A stretch of 64,000 bases of DNA from Atrichornis clamosus (lineage: Eukaryota; Chordata; Aves; Passeriformes; Menuridae). The notes below the pieces were generated by a model. The model did no database searches. It was given only the letters and a program-made list of their open reading frames with translations, and had not been told where the DNA came from. The position numbers were made by a program, and so were the translations under genes. The DNA lies in contig WBMZ01012038.1 of NCBI GenBank assembly GCA_013400975.1, positions 62,001 to 126,000 on the forward strand, written 5' to 3'. Numbering within the stretch: position 1 is the first letter of the stretch; each line of letters opens with the position of its first letter. Below are positions 32,757 through 44,500 of this stretch, piece by piece.

Positions 32757-34547
32757 GGATTCCTACATGTAATTATGATGAGTAGATGTATATTTAGAGT
32801 TGACCTAAAGGAAAAGAGAAATTGGAGTAGACAAAGATAATGGTGATCTGCAAATTCACTTTGGTTGTGCTTGTGTTGTAGTGAAATAAGGATAGCGTGT
32901 CTTTATATATGTGTATTTTGAATATGTTGAATAATACTTGAAGAAGAAAAAAAGGAGAATGTAATTTTCCTCCAAAGAGCAGCATGTGTCACATCTTCCG
33001 TGGAAAATCTGTGTGAACTCATGCGTGCCTCTCTTTTAATTCTACTGACATTGTGAGCACAGACCAATAAGCAGAAAAAGAATCATGACTTGGTTTGTAC
33101 AGAAAGAGCTCTAGTGCCATCTGCTGCCTGGGCTGTACCAGTCAGCAGGATAATTCCACATGCATGTTGGAACTGGAAACAAAAAGCATTGCATCACTGC
33201 TCCGCCTCCGTAACCCAGAGCTGAGAAATAGGTGTCTGCGTGCACTCGCAGGACTTGCAAAGGCAAGAGCTAACCGTGGCTGCTACTTCTTTCCTGGCCT
33301 GTTTGCTTCCACCTGTCCTGGAGTTGATCGTGATGACAGGAGGAAGGAAGCACAGCTGTGAGGTGGTATTTATGCTGATGCTAATTTTCCACCGGAGATT
33401 TGCCATCCTAAGAGTTAGGTGTGTAAGGTGTTCTCATTTAATCAAAGAAATACTGCAAGAAGCCTTTCCTAATTGTATTGGCATGCAGAAAGATGTTTTA
33501 AATTTTGAGAAGAAAATTGAGGTAGGTTGCAGGAAGTTGAGTGTAAGTGAAAAAGAGAAGACCAAGCAAGTCTCAAAAATTATGTACCTTTCAGTTGTCA
33601 CATATACAGTGGAGATACATTTCAAAGGGGATTCTGAAGTACAGGCACAGTTTTAATAACGCTTTCCAGGCTATTCCTGTTTTAATAGTGCTTTGTGGTC
33701 TTCTTTTTAAAACAAAAGTCATGCATTTGTGTGTTCTGGGCAGAAGGGGAGATAAGTTCTGATCATTTCAAGGGAGAAAATATGTTTATAAGGGTATAAA
33801 AAGTTGCATATAGATTTTAAAATGTTTTTGAGTGGAATTTTTGAGAAGGCTTAGACAAATGTGTAATAGACAAGTATTTTGGAGTGCATGTCTGAACCCT
33901 TAATTGCGTGTTACAGTGGCTCATGTTATCTCTTACCATTTATACTGTATTTCAGGAAACACTTATTCTTTTTAGTAAGAAAACCAATTAAGCAAAGTGC
34001 CAAATCCAGCAGTGTCTTTTTGCATAAGATTGTCCAATTTAGAAAGCAAGGGCTGAATATCATTGCTTTCTAAGTATTATGCTTTATGTTAGCATTAAAG
34101 TGAGGAACAACAATGCTTATTTGCTGCACACTGCTGTGGAACTTAGGGGCTTGGGCTCTCCTGGGTCTTTTTGTTGTTGTTTTTTACTTCCATGATGTTT
34201 TATTTGATTAAAGATACTGATTTACTTAACAGTCTTTTCTTTTTACATTTGGGGTGAAAGGTCTTAACACTGTGTATAAAATTATGTGGAATCTGTCTAG
34301 ATATTTCAAGAATGTTGTATTGTACTAGATGAGAAAATGCCAAGTGAAAAGGCAGTTTTTTGCAGTTTTGTTCAGAGTAAGTTTTAACCAATGTGCGCGT
34401 AAAGAACCAATCCCAGCAACTGCAGCAGGGTTTATTACAAAGAATCAAGGTTATTCAGATACATCTTTTTTTTTCAAAGATGCACTGAATGAGCTTTATC
34501 CTCTGTTTCACTTATAAATTTTTTCATGTAATGCCTGGAGAAATTCC

Positions 34548-34553
34548 AATAAA
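34548..34553 (+). terminator. Distal poly(A) signal
   Basis: AATAAA is followed within 45 bases by a T-rich stretch (tagttttatttttctac). This is the best candidate for the main 3' end of TBC1D4. Further AATAAA copies near 35335 and 35351 are alternatives. Confidence 0.5.
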
Positions 34554-34575
34554 TGTCATTGCTGCATTTCCCATA

Positions 34576-36865
34576 GCCTCTGGCTAGTTTTATTTTTCTA
34601 CACTTTAAGTACCAAATCTCATTCTCAATAGTACTGTTCACATGAAATATGAAAAGGATCTGGCTTTAGTTCCTAGTTGTGGGGAAGAAAACCTGCAGGA
34701 TTTGTAAAACTGCAGAGTACAAGGATAGAAGTGCTTCTCAGGGAGAATAATCTTGCATTGTTCTTAACTGAATATGAAATGGTTGAGAGGTATTTTTGTT
34801 CTGTAGCAGTTCACTTAGTACATATGCACATTGAGAATAGTAACTTGATGAACTCTACATCTAGCTTGGGATGGGGAGGACAGCATAGCAACATACAGGA
34901 ATAAACTACAGAAGTAAAACCACAGTGAGGTAAGTGCCTCACGGCATTGGGACATTTATGGCAACTTTTGTACACTGAACCCGAGTGTGCCTTGTAACTG
35001 GATGTCTCTAGGGTGTGTAGCTTAAAGCCTGCACTCAAGCAAGTATCCTCCAGACCACCTTCAGATGAATAACCAGCAAGATTATCTAGAACACTGAACT
35101 GCGTAAGTGTTTGTGTCCATCTGTTTGACTCTCCCTGTCTCCTGTATAGATAGTTTTTAGCTTTACAGCTGTTCTGTGCAGCTACACTTGTACAGCATGA
35201 GGAGGGAGGCCTAAAGCTGCAGGGAACCAGAGGCAGAGGCTGCAAGGATGTGTGCCTGGGAGAAGCGGCATTTCCTGGGATCAGAGAGGGAAGAAGATTG
35301 CTCATCTATTTCTATATCTTGTTTTTCCCATTGGAATAAAAGTTTTCAGAATAAAGGTATTGTTCTCTCTGAGCTAAGCACAACAGAGCTCTCATTTTTT
35401 GCACTCAACCTGTGGAGAACTAACTTTTGAGGAAAAAGTATCTGCTGTTTTCAGAAACAGGTAACTTAGACTGCTTTCTGCTGGCAGAGGGATTTTCTCA
35501 AAGTCTGGGAAGACATATGTCCTTTTAGCTAGCAAACTGGCCAGGAAGTGAAGAGTACTACTTGCCAGAAATGGAGCTGAAATAAGTCAGTTTGGTAAGA
35601 AAGGCTAATGTAGGAATCTGGTATTCACATCCTTTATGGATGAAAACCTGGCCAGAAAGTTTTTTGTTGGGCTTTTTTTCTTCTCCTACAAAGTAGAGTA
35701 TTCATTTCTCTTCTCAAAAGAGGAGTGTTTGCTTTCAGTACCTAAAAGTTGCATTTATTCAATTTTCTCAAAAAAACTTTAGATTTAACTGAAAATATAC
35801 CTTACTTGAAATCACAAATCTAGCTAATCTGAAGTGGTTTGATTGTGCCCTCTTCAACATGGCACTTTTTTTGCTTAGCATCACTATGGGAAAGCAGAAC
35901 AATTTGTAACATACCAAAGAATATCAGCAGTTTGATCCAAGAATTTGATATTACACCTGTGATCCAGAGAGTCTGCATTTGGACACTTAATCTAAACCTG
36001 AAACTACATAGGTACTGGTGTGAATCGCCTTTTCTGTGTTGAGGTGAATAACCCCAGGCGCTGTTAATAGTGATTATCCACTCAGTCTTTGTAGTCATAG
36101 ATGGGTGTTGACAGGCGTGTGCAGGCTGTAACATGTCAAGATTTATGCCAGGCTGTTCCATGCTTTGGAAGAATTGTAATTGATTCTGTATTTCTGTGCT
36201 TCATCTTCTACTGTCAGTGTTAGCTATTTAATGCATTTAACATATGCTTTTCCTTTCTCAGTCTAGATAAAACAAAATTTAACTCTTTTCCAAAAAGACA
36301 TCTCAAATGTTTAGCTGAATCCTTCCTCCAGACATCTAGTGTGAAGGGATGGAGTTTATATGCTTAGAGTTTAACATTAGCTCTGTCTGAAAGCATGTTA
36401 AACTCTGCAGTGATAGTAAGAGGCTGGGCAGTGAAGCAAAGATGACGGTGTGCTGTGAGCAGCTGATGGGTTGTGTGCTGACTGGCTCGCGAGGAAGCAG
36501 AATCCAGATTGACTGGCACTTGATGTGTTTGGTTTTATTTTAATGTTGACCTTAACTGTGGACCAAAGGAAGGAGCTGGCAGTACTCCTTTACCAAAATG
36601 TTCTGTTGGAGTTTTCTTTGAGTTGAGAAGTTTTCCAGTCCTTTGCTATTCTCTTCAGAACTCTCGCTCAGCAGCCACTTTTTTTAACAAGAGATTTGGG
36701 AATTGTTGTTTGTAGTCTTACCATTAAAAAAACTTCTTTGGGAGCTAATCCAGACAATTTATATACCCAAATTGCAGCTTACTCAAATGTTCACTCTGAG
36801 AAAGGAAAGTGAGAAGATTTTAATGTATAGGTTTTATTTTTGATGAGAGCATGTACTGAGAGACG
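34576..36865. other. Intergenic, no gene recognised
   Basis: Unique AT-rich sequence follows the probable end of TBC1D4. A 164-codon minus ORF at 34811-35305 and a 113-codon one at 35820-36161 show no conserved motif. Extra AATAAA hexamers near 35335-35355 could extend the TBC1D4 transcript. Confidence 0.6.
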
Positions 36866-36869
36866 ATGT

Positions 36870-37236
36870 AAGTGCTGTACATCATGTCTTGCTGGAACTT
36901 ACGTTCTGTGCCTGTTGTGCCATTGTGCTGTGCCTCATGCATCCCAGGGCATGGTTGGCCCTTTTGCTGCCATGGCCACAGCTGGCTCATACTCAACTTG
37001 CCATCAACCCAAACCCTAGATCACTTTCTGCAGGACTGCTCGGAAGCCTCTCACCCCCAATTTATACATGTGACCAGGATTGCCCCATCCTAGGTACAGA
37101 CGACAGCACTTTCTCTTGTTAAATTTCATACAGCTGGTGATTGCCCAGCTCTGTAGTCTGTCCAGATGTCCCTGTAAAGCTTCTCTACCCTTGAGGGAGT
37201 TCACAGCACCTCCTAGTTTGATAGCAGCAGACATGG
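36870..37236 (-). mobile_element. CR1 LINE ORF2 fragment (decayed)
   Basis: On the minus strand 37016-37234 reads KLGGAVNSLKGREALQGHLD, then RLQSWAITSCMKFNKRKCC, then RLYLGWGNPGHMYKLG, which is the region after the FADD box of avian CR1 reverse transcriptase. Going on, VDGKLSMSQ and KRANHALGCMRHSTMAQQ continue the CR1 pattern, but in different frames, so at least two or three frameshifts exist. Similarity is lost just upstream of KLGGAV and near 36870. It is a dead, 5'- and 3'-truncated piece of about 370 bp. Confidence 0.9.
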
Positions 37237-38483
37237 GGGCTTAGAGATACCCTGGGGACAGTGTGAGGTGCAGATCCAGGCTGGCTGGAGCCCAAAAGCA
37301 GCCACAGTAACACCATGCAAAGCCTGGCTTGCTGAACACCCAGGAACAGTCTGCGGGAGGCTCTGGCAGGATTGACCATCCACTTCATGCTGCATCTTGG
37401 GGCTCCGTGCTTCAGCTGAGGCCAAGCCTGGCCTGTGGACTGAGTGCCCACTTGTCCCATGCAGTTTGTGCTCCTGAATGTTGTCTTCCCATTTAGTGTT
37501 GTGGGCTGGGACAGAACTGTGATGCAAACCAAATCAGAGAAAGCAGGGATGAGTGGGAGATGTCCTTCAAAGTGCACACCTGCTTCTAATTAAAATGCTG
37601 CTGTAGGCAGGCCCCCAATACCAGGCAGCACCCCACTGGTACTTGGAGGATGTAGGACTAGTTTTGTGTGGAGCTGCTGGACTGTCTGCACTATCCTCTC
37701 CAGCACTCAGTAAAGGGTGTGTGGTTTTTATTCCCAGTGCTACAAAAGAATATTTGCCTTCACTTTTTAGCGATCAATCTGCTAAAGTTGATGCTCCAGA
37801 AGAAATTGTTATTAAATTTGTGCTTGATTATTGCCCACGAGGTGTCACTGTTGGTTTTGTACAAGCAGGTCATGTGTGTGGCTTTTGTGGTGGTTGCTGT
37901 GGCTCTTATTTTAGAGGGGAGAATTTATTTAGTCTCCTGCCTGATGAAGCATGATGCTCTATATGCATTCTGTTCTTAACCAGGTGTGATGTTCGTGGTC
38001 AAAGACTTTATTATAATGAGAGGATTTACTAAAAAGACATACAGGGCCTTCTCAGAAATGGATGTCTTAAAGTGTTTCATCTCTGCTCTTGTGTGAGAGA
38101 ATGGAAGCACTTCTGTACCCTACAACAGGCATATTGTCTCCAATAATCTGATTCCGGGTGTCTTCCTTTGTACTGTTCTGACTGAGCAGAATTTGTGTTT
38201 CGTGAAAGCAGCATTGAGTTGATCTGGTCTAAGCGCAATCTGATTCCACACTCACCCTTTTTTGTGTTTTTTTAAAATAAGGCTTCCTTGCAATAAGCTT
38301 CCCCATGCCCTCTGTTTTAAATAATCAGTTCTTCTCCCTGGTTTTCTTTTAATTAATCTTACTGGGTTTCAGCAGTCAGAAGGAAAATGGAGGATTTGCT
38401 CCTAATTTTCCCAGACCTACAGAGAAAACGTGATTTGCTGCTTCCATTTTCCAGTGAACACATTTTCCCTCCTATAGCATTGC
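37237..38483. other. Intergenic; one unexplained open stretch
   Basis: 37237-37640 is somewhat GC-rich; a 130-codon minus ORF there continues no CR1 pattern. A plus-strand open stretch at 37643-37954 (103 codons) has an AG at 37736-37737 and a GT at 37869-37870 bounding protein-like sequence (TKEYLPSLFSDQSAKV and APEEIVIKFVLDYCPRG). I cannot name a family for it. Confidence 0.4.
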
Positions 38484-38514
38484 TTTCAGAGTGAGCACTG
38501 TGCTCACTCTGAAA
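38484..38514. repeat. Perfect 31-bp palindrome
   Basis: tttcagagtgagcac, a single central t, then gtgctcactctgaaa: 15-bp arms that are exact reverse complements. The symmetry ends at 38483/38515. It could extrude as a hairpin or be a dimeric protein-binding site. No flanking transposon was recognised. Confidence 0.95.
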
Positions 38515-41500
38515 TGTGAGGACATGTTCATGTAACATTCTGTTCCAGCCAGCCAGACACAGCTGTTCTCAAATATGTCTGGACAACAAGCACAAGTCAT
38601 GTTTACCTTTCAACCAGAGCCTGATGTTCAAACCATACCCAGGTAACTATGGCATCAGCAATTCCCTGGGGACCTCTGGGCATAAGCAAAGAGACCACAG
38701 CTCTTCTGTGATGCATTTGCATTTCTAAAAGCGCCAAATTATAGATGGGCCTAATGGGTTGAAGGTGCTTAAAGCAGGGCTGGTGCACTTCATGTGCAAT
38801 ATACCATCATTTGAAAAGCTATCACGTTGTGGAAACATCATTCAAGTGCTAATTTAAATAATACTAACATCTGAAACGAAGGCATGTTCTGACATTTATA
38901 GGTTTAATGTCTATTTCTGCACTCTACCAAAATAGATGGGCTGTGGGTGGTTCTATGATTATTGCTGTGCATTAGCAAGACAAAAATTGTGTAGGCAGCT
39001 GCTATTATGCCTGAGTAAATATAGATGAGGGAGAATCTATAGAGTAATTTTTTGATGTCACATGTTTATTTAAGATATAATTAGAAACAATGTTAACTTT
39101 AGCAGTGCTTAAGGCTTTGGAGAGGGAGAGAATATCTTAAAAATTCAGTGACCAACATGCCTCCATGCTGCATAGCCTGCGGTCCTGGTGGCAGGGGTGG
39201 GGTTGTGCAGTCCTGGGAGCAGTGATTCCCTGCAGCCCTTTGCCTGCTGAGCACTCACAGCTATTGAGGCTGGATGCATTGTCAAGCCAACATCCTAACC
39301 AAAACTTGTGATCTTTGTGTCCTCTTCTCTTGCGGTTATCCTGAAAACTTCAGAGGGCTTTGACAGGCTGAAATGGGTATTTTTTCACTGACTCCTGGTA
39401 CGGCATGCTGTGGAGGGAGGAAAGGTAACAGTTCTTTTGGAAGAACATAATTTTATCACTTCTTCCGTAGACAAGTAAAAGCTATGTGGTGCTTCCTACT
39501 CTAGATGGGAAGGGAAACGAGGAATGCTGAGCCACTAAACTGCTCACAGTGGCATAACTGCTTTTAGTACTTTTTATCCTCTGCAGGAGGACAGGATCCT
39601 GCTGCGTATCTTTTTCTCCCTTCAAGCCAGCTGGCCCCCACATAGTTAATCATTGTGGTCCTCTGCATTGTTCACAAAGGGTGAGACCACTGACCATTTC
39701 CTTGGCTTGTGGGTGATGTTCTTAACCTCAGCCTGCTGAAGAAATGTAGCATCAAAACCCTTGTGTTTTTCTAAGAAATGTATTTGCATCATCCTGAGGG
39801 GCAGTAGCATGGCTTTGCATCATTTGTGAAAAGGCAGAGCCTTGTCTGGCAGTTCCTTGGGGTTAGTTTGCAGGCTTCTGCAGAAATGATGTACAAGCAA
39901 TGCCAGAGGATGCTTCATACGCCTTCCACAGCTGGCAACTCATTGAAAGGTCCAGGGTTTGGATGTCTGTAACACTCCTAGTACATGAAGGTGTTTGGTT
40001 TTTTGTTTTTACCCGTCTCTCAGTGGAAGAAAGTCTGATGCAGTTAAACAAGGCTGGGGATGTGTAAAGTGGTTGTGTGTGGGAGGGCAGGAAGAAAGGG
40101 AATTAAGGTAGGAAATCATAAAGTAGATGTGACAAACACTTCTTCTGCTCTTACAGCAGCTTATTTATACCAAAGCACATGATACCGTGTCAGCTTTTGA
40201 GGATTTCTGGCTTCTTGGCATTTGTCCTACTTACCCCTTACAAAAAGTGTATGTTACTCCTAGCACCACCTGAAATGATCATAGGATCCTAGAGAGCCAA
40301 AGCACTAAAATGATGCAAAGCTACAAAGTGGAAAACCCTGCAATTAGGAGACTATATTTATTTGTGATGTAACGGAGCCTAGAGAGATGCTACAAGATAA
40401 ATCTGGTAAGATGGCAAAAGACGGGCACTGTCCCAAGAAATTCACTGTTAAATCAAAGAGGTGGAGGGACAAGGGTGAGCTGGTAATAGAAGAGTAGCGT
40501 CAGCCCAGGGCGGTTATGATCAGTGTAGGCAGATGTACAACTATATTGTAAATACCTGGTTTTAGAGGTGGGAAGATTTGATTTAACCTTCATCAAGCTT
40601 TGTGGGTCAACACCGACTTTGTAGAGACACCTCCAAAGAGAAAATCTCATTCATCTAATTTTGATATCCACTTTTTCTGGCTGTGGTGGAACCTCAAACA
40701 ATTTCTCACTCCTTCCTTCTCTCCCATTCACTACAAACACCAGCAAGAATAGTTTAGGTGTAGTACCTCTGTTCATGCCCTCTATTTAATAACCTAATGG
40801 TTAGCACAGTTGTTAAGGAAACGAAAAGCCTGATTTCTGGTCAGAAATTCATCCTGCAAAAAAAACACCAGTGGAAATATGTAACACGGCCAGCCTCCAT
40901 AGCCTCTTTGTTTATTCTTATACTAAGGAGATTCAAATAATGAGCATGACTGAACCCTCAAAGGATCTCAATTACTGACTTTCCCCCCCATTTATGGCGT
41001 GCTTTGAGGGAAATTATAATGAACGTGCTATTAAACAAAACACAAACCCTCAGGCTATCTGGGCTATGGCAAATCCTCTGCTCCTTTGAGTGTGCATAAG
41101 TCTCTCTTCCTTCTCCCTCCCCTGTGTGAGCAGCAATCCTGATAGGACTTTCCAGCCCATCTTTGCTCCTAGACTCTGAAGTTGGGGTCTTTAGTCACCA
41201 TGTTGGGGAGGGCAGGAAAAAGAGGAGAGGGAAGTGCGATGCTCTCACTGTCTCTCCACACATGCCAGGACTGCTGTTTTCCAACCACAGTGTAATCCCT
41301 ATTAATATTTTTATTTTCTTCCTTTTCTTTCCCTCATTCCAGGGAAGTCTGAGTCTGAAGAGAGTCTCAGTGTAAACCTCTGAACACAGAAATAAACTGT
41401 AGTGCATCCTGTGTGCAATAGGAAAATGAATAGCAGTAAAACTGCCTGGAGCTGCAGGGAAAGGTGAAGGAGAAGGATTTGCTGCTGCAGATGCCTTAAG

Positions 41501-44500
41501 TAGATAGAGCATGCTGGAGTTTAGGGCCTGGTTCCATATATCTGTCATAAAATAAGTGTGTGCTCTACCACCATCTGTAGTGTGTGCACAGCAGCAAACC
41601 ACTTCAAACCCAGCTAAAAATGTAATGGCCCAGAGGCAGGGAAGGAAAAGGAGATAAAGAAGGCAAGAAGGGAACATATACTGCAGGAGAGTACAAGGAC
41701 TGGGGGTACATTAGGCGTGTGAGGAGAAACCCATGCCCCTTTGCATGCTGGAAGTGCCTGTCACCATGAGGTCTGGAGTCACAAATAAGATCGGGATGTC
41801 TTGGGCTCTGCCTGCAACTCTCTCCAAGCTGTAAACATTTCAACATACAATGTTTACTGCCCTTTCACAATAACAGAGTAGGGAGGAGAAAACACCTACC
41901 AACAGAATCCTTGGTAGTCCTGAAACATGCTGAAGCACCCACAGTCACTGGTCCCCACAAACAGGGTTCCTTTTCCCACAGGAAACAAGTCACATGTTAG
42001 GTTTTGCCACAAAGCCAAAGGCACCTTTTAGCACTGAAGTGGGCAAAATGTTTTCCCTTTCTCAAACAGCAAGCTCAGCACCACTCCGGAAGCCATGAAG
42101 AGGTGAGCTTTTGAGCAAAGATCCAGTGCACAAAATTCCTGCATCTCTTTGTCTTGGCCTTTGCCCTGCAGGTGAAGAGCAGCTCTTGTTTTCAGAACAA
42201 GCCAAATGACAAGTCAGGCAGGTAGAGCACACAAGCTCTTTGGTGTTGGCTCTTTGTAACCCTCCAAATGTAACAACATCCATATGGTCTGATTATTGCT
42301 TTTTTCCTTTCTTCTATGATGTCAAAATATGCATTGCTCTGCACATGTAAATGATAAATTTAATTTCAGTACAGAGAGCTCAAGGATGTGTAGCATATTT
42401 CTTTCAATTTGCAGAGCCAATAAAACTTGTGTACTGAGAGTGGCTTCCTTTAGTCATCCTTTTGTAGTAGCTTTTATTACTTCCTTTCCCTTCACATGAA
42501 AAGCCACACATAGTCATGGCTATTATACCATGTAGGATTAACTTACAGTACAACACTGAGCTTGCAAAGGTTTGGGGTGTTGAGCTTTCTGCAAAGTCAG
42601 CTACCTAAGTATTTAAGCACTCTTCTCATTTACATAATCTAATTGTTACATTCATTGAAAGTTATTCTTTTTTCCAAATCCTACACCTGATCTCCATTAG
42701 GTAAATGTCAGGGCAATTAGATAGAAATGCTTTGGATGTAGACGGGAGGAAAAAGAAGATCGCCAGTTTCTCAGCAGGGTTTGCAGCCCTTTAACCACAC
42801 TGCAGTGCTGATCTGATCACCAATCCCCTTATTCAATTTTGCCCCTAATAGCCATGGGAATAAAGAAATGTCAGTAAAAGTAACTATTTCACTCAGTTCT
42901 TTCCTAACCACAGCCTGCACTAAAAGCTTTGTTATTTTTCTGTGGTCTGCATGCTGGAGGGAAAGATGGGAGAAAGCCAGAGGGCAAGGTTCACTATAGC
43001 TGAGGCAGGGAGGGATAGAGGAGCAGGGCATCAGGCTAAGACAGAGATGACCCAGGTGATTGAGAAGTGATGTAAACCTCAGAGAAAACAAGACCATGTC
43101 GATGTGCCCGCTCTGTCTGTCTCCTCCCCCTGCTCCTTATGCTGCAAACCAGAAACCTGAAGGGAAGGGGCAGGGGCAGATGGTGGTGGGGCAGCAGCAG
43201 AGGGAGCTCCACAGAGGAGTGTGGGCAGCAAAGGCAAAGTGGACTCTTTAGGGGCTGAGGAACAGTCCTCAATTTTCCTCTGCTCTTTCACCAGCCTCTT
43301 TGCAGCCCTCCGATGATGGCTGAGATATGGCTGTGAAGCAGGAGTGTGGCCCTAAGCAAAAGGAGGAAAGGGACTATGAAGGCTGAGGAGAAGACTTGTC
43401 ATCAATATGGAAAATAGGCAGGAGGCAGTTGGGAACATTGAGCTTAGAGAAAGGAGAGCAACCTTTCTTTAAGAAAATGGGTGGAGAGGCGAAAAACAGA
43501 ATTGAGGACGTGTAGATGTGGGTTGTGGAAGAGGTGTCAAACAGGACATGAGTGTTTCCTAATTGAAGGCGGTGCAATGCCCTGAATGGAATGCGAGGTT
43601 CAGCAGGCTGTACTACTAATAAAAATACATAAATAGGAGGAAATAAAAAGAAAGAAAAAGATTGTAATATCTGATAGCTGGGGAGTGTGTCAGTAGTGTC
43701 ATTCTATATAGTGCTGGAAGGTGGTGATAAAACCATCTCCCACTCTTTTTGCAAAACTCTTGACTGAGGGAACTTGGTAGGAAACAGTCAAAACTGTTAG
43801 TTGTTCTCTATTTTGTTTCCATCATCCAAATAGAAAAATAGTGCAAAAAAAATTCTCCAGAATTTTATTCACTCCTCTAACAAAAAGAGTAATGGGTACT
43901 GCTGTTAGGGTTTGGGAGACTGAAAACAGTAATGAATCTGAAACTCAGACTTTGTGTAAATTTGCACAATATACATAATAATGCAATTTTATAGAACTTT
44001 TTGGTTAATCCATGAAGATTAAATTAACCACAGTGCTGTTGGCTGTAGTGTCCAGTTGTTATCACCTTGATTTTCAGATAATCTCTTTCAGGGAATCCCA
44101 CTGAATGGAGTTACCTGCACAAACTGGGGTTTGCCCTGCATAGTCATGAGCTGTGATGTCAACAGTACCACTGCAATTCTCCTTAGAAACTGATGACTGG
44201 GAGCTAATGTTAATGAGGATCATTTTAGAGTATTAAACCATGACTCAACTTTCTTAAATCCAAAGGAGATTGGGTGCATGCGAAGAATGATTGCTGCTAG
44301 GATCAGGATTGAAAGGGAAGTACTGTATTAAATATGAACTTAAATGCTTCATAAAATGCTTAATAGAATATATACTTATTAAAGTACACAGTGGAACAGG
44401 ATAGTCTCATCTCAAATAGTTAGGTAGGACTAGAAGTCTTGGCTGTGTCTTGGATGTCCTTCAAACCACTGCAAAGAGAAAGTCCCATCCCAAAGGAGAT

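Larger units (their letters stand above)
32544..34575 (+). other. TBC1D4: TBC1D4 3' untranslated region (extent inferred)
   Basis: About 2.0 kb of AU-rich sequence follows the stop up to the strongest distal poly(A) signal. A Pumilio-type element TGTAAATA is at 32729-32736. ORFs inside (138 codons at 33240-33656) have no recognisable pattern and are treated as chance. The length is in line with the roughly 2-kb 3' UTR expected for this gene; only RNA data can fix the end. Confidence 0.6.

Noticed and set aside
33240..33656. 138-codon ORF in the TBC1D4 3' UTR
   Set aside because: It is out of register with the gene, has no recognisable domain, and lies where a 3' UTR is expected.
34811..35305. 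164-codon minus-strand ORF downstream of TBC1D4
   Set aside because: Low-complexity Ser/Leu/Cys/Pro-rich translation with no recognisable motif and no splice or promoter context.
41195..41677. 160-codon minus-strand ORF
   Set aside because: Rich in Phe/Leu/Pro/Ser because of pyrimidine-rich sequence on that strand; no family resemblance.
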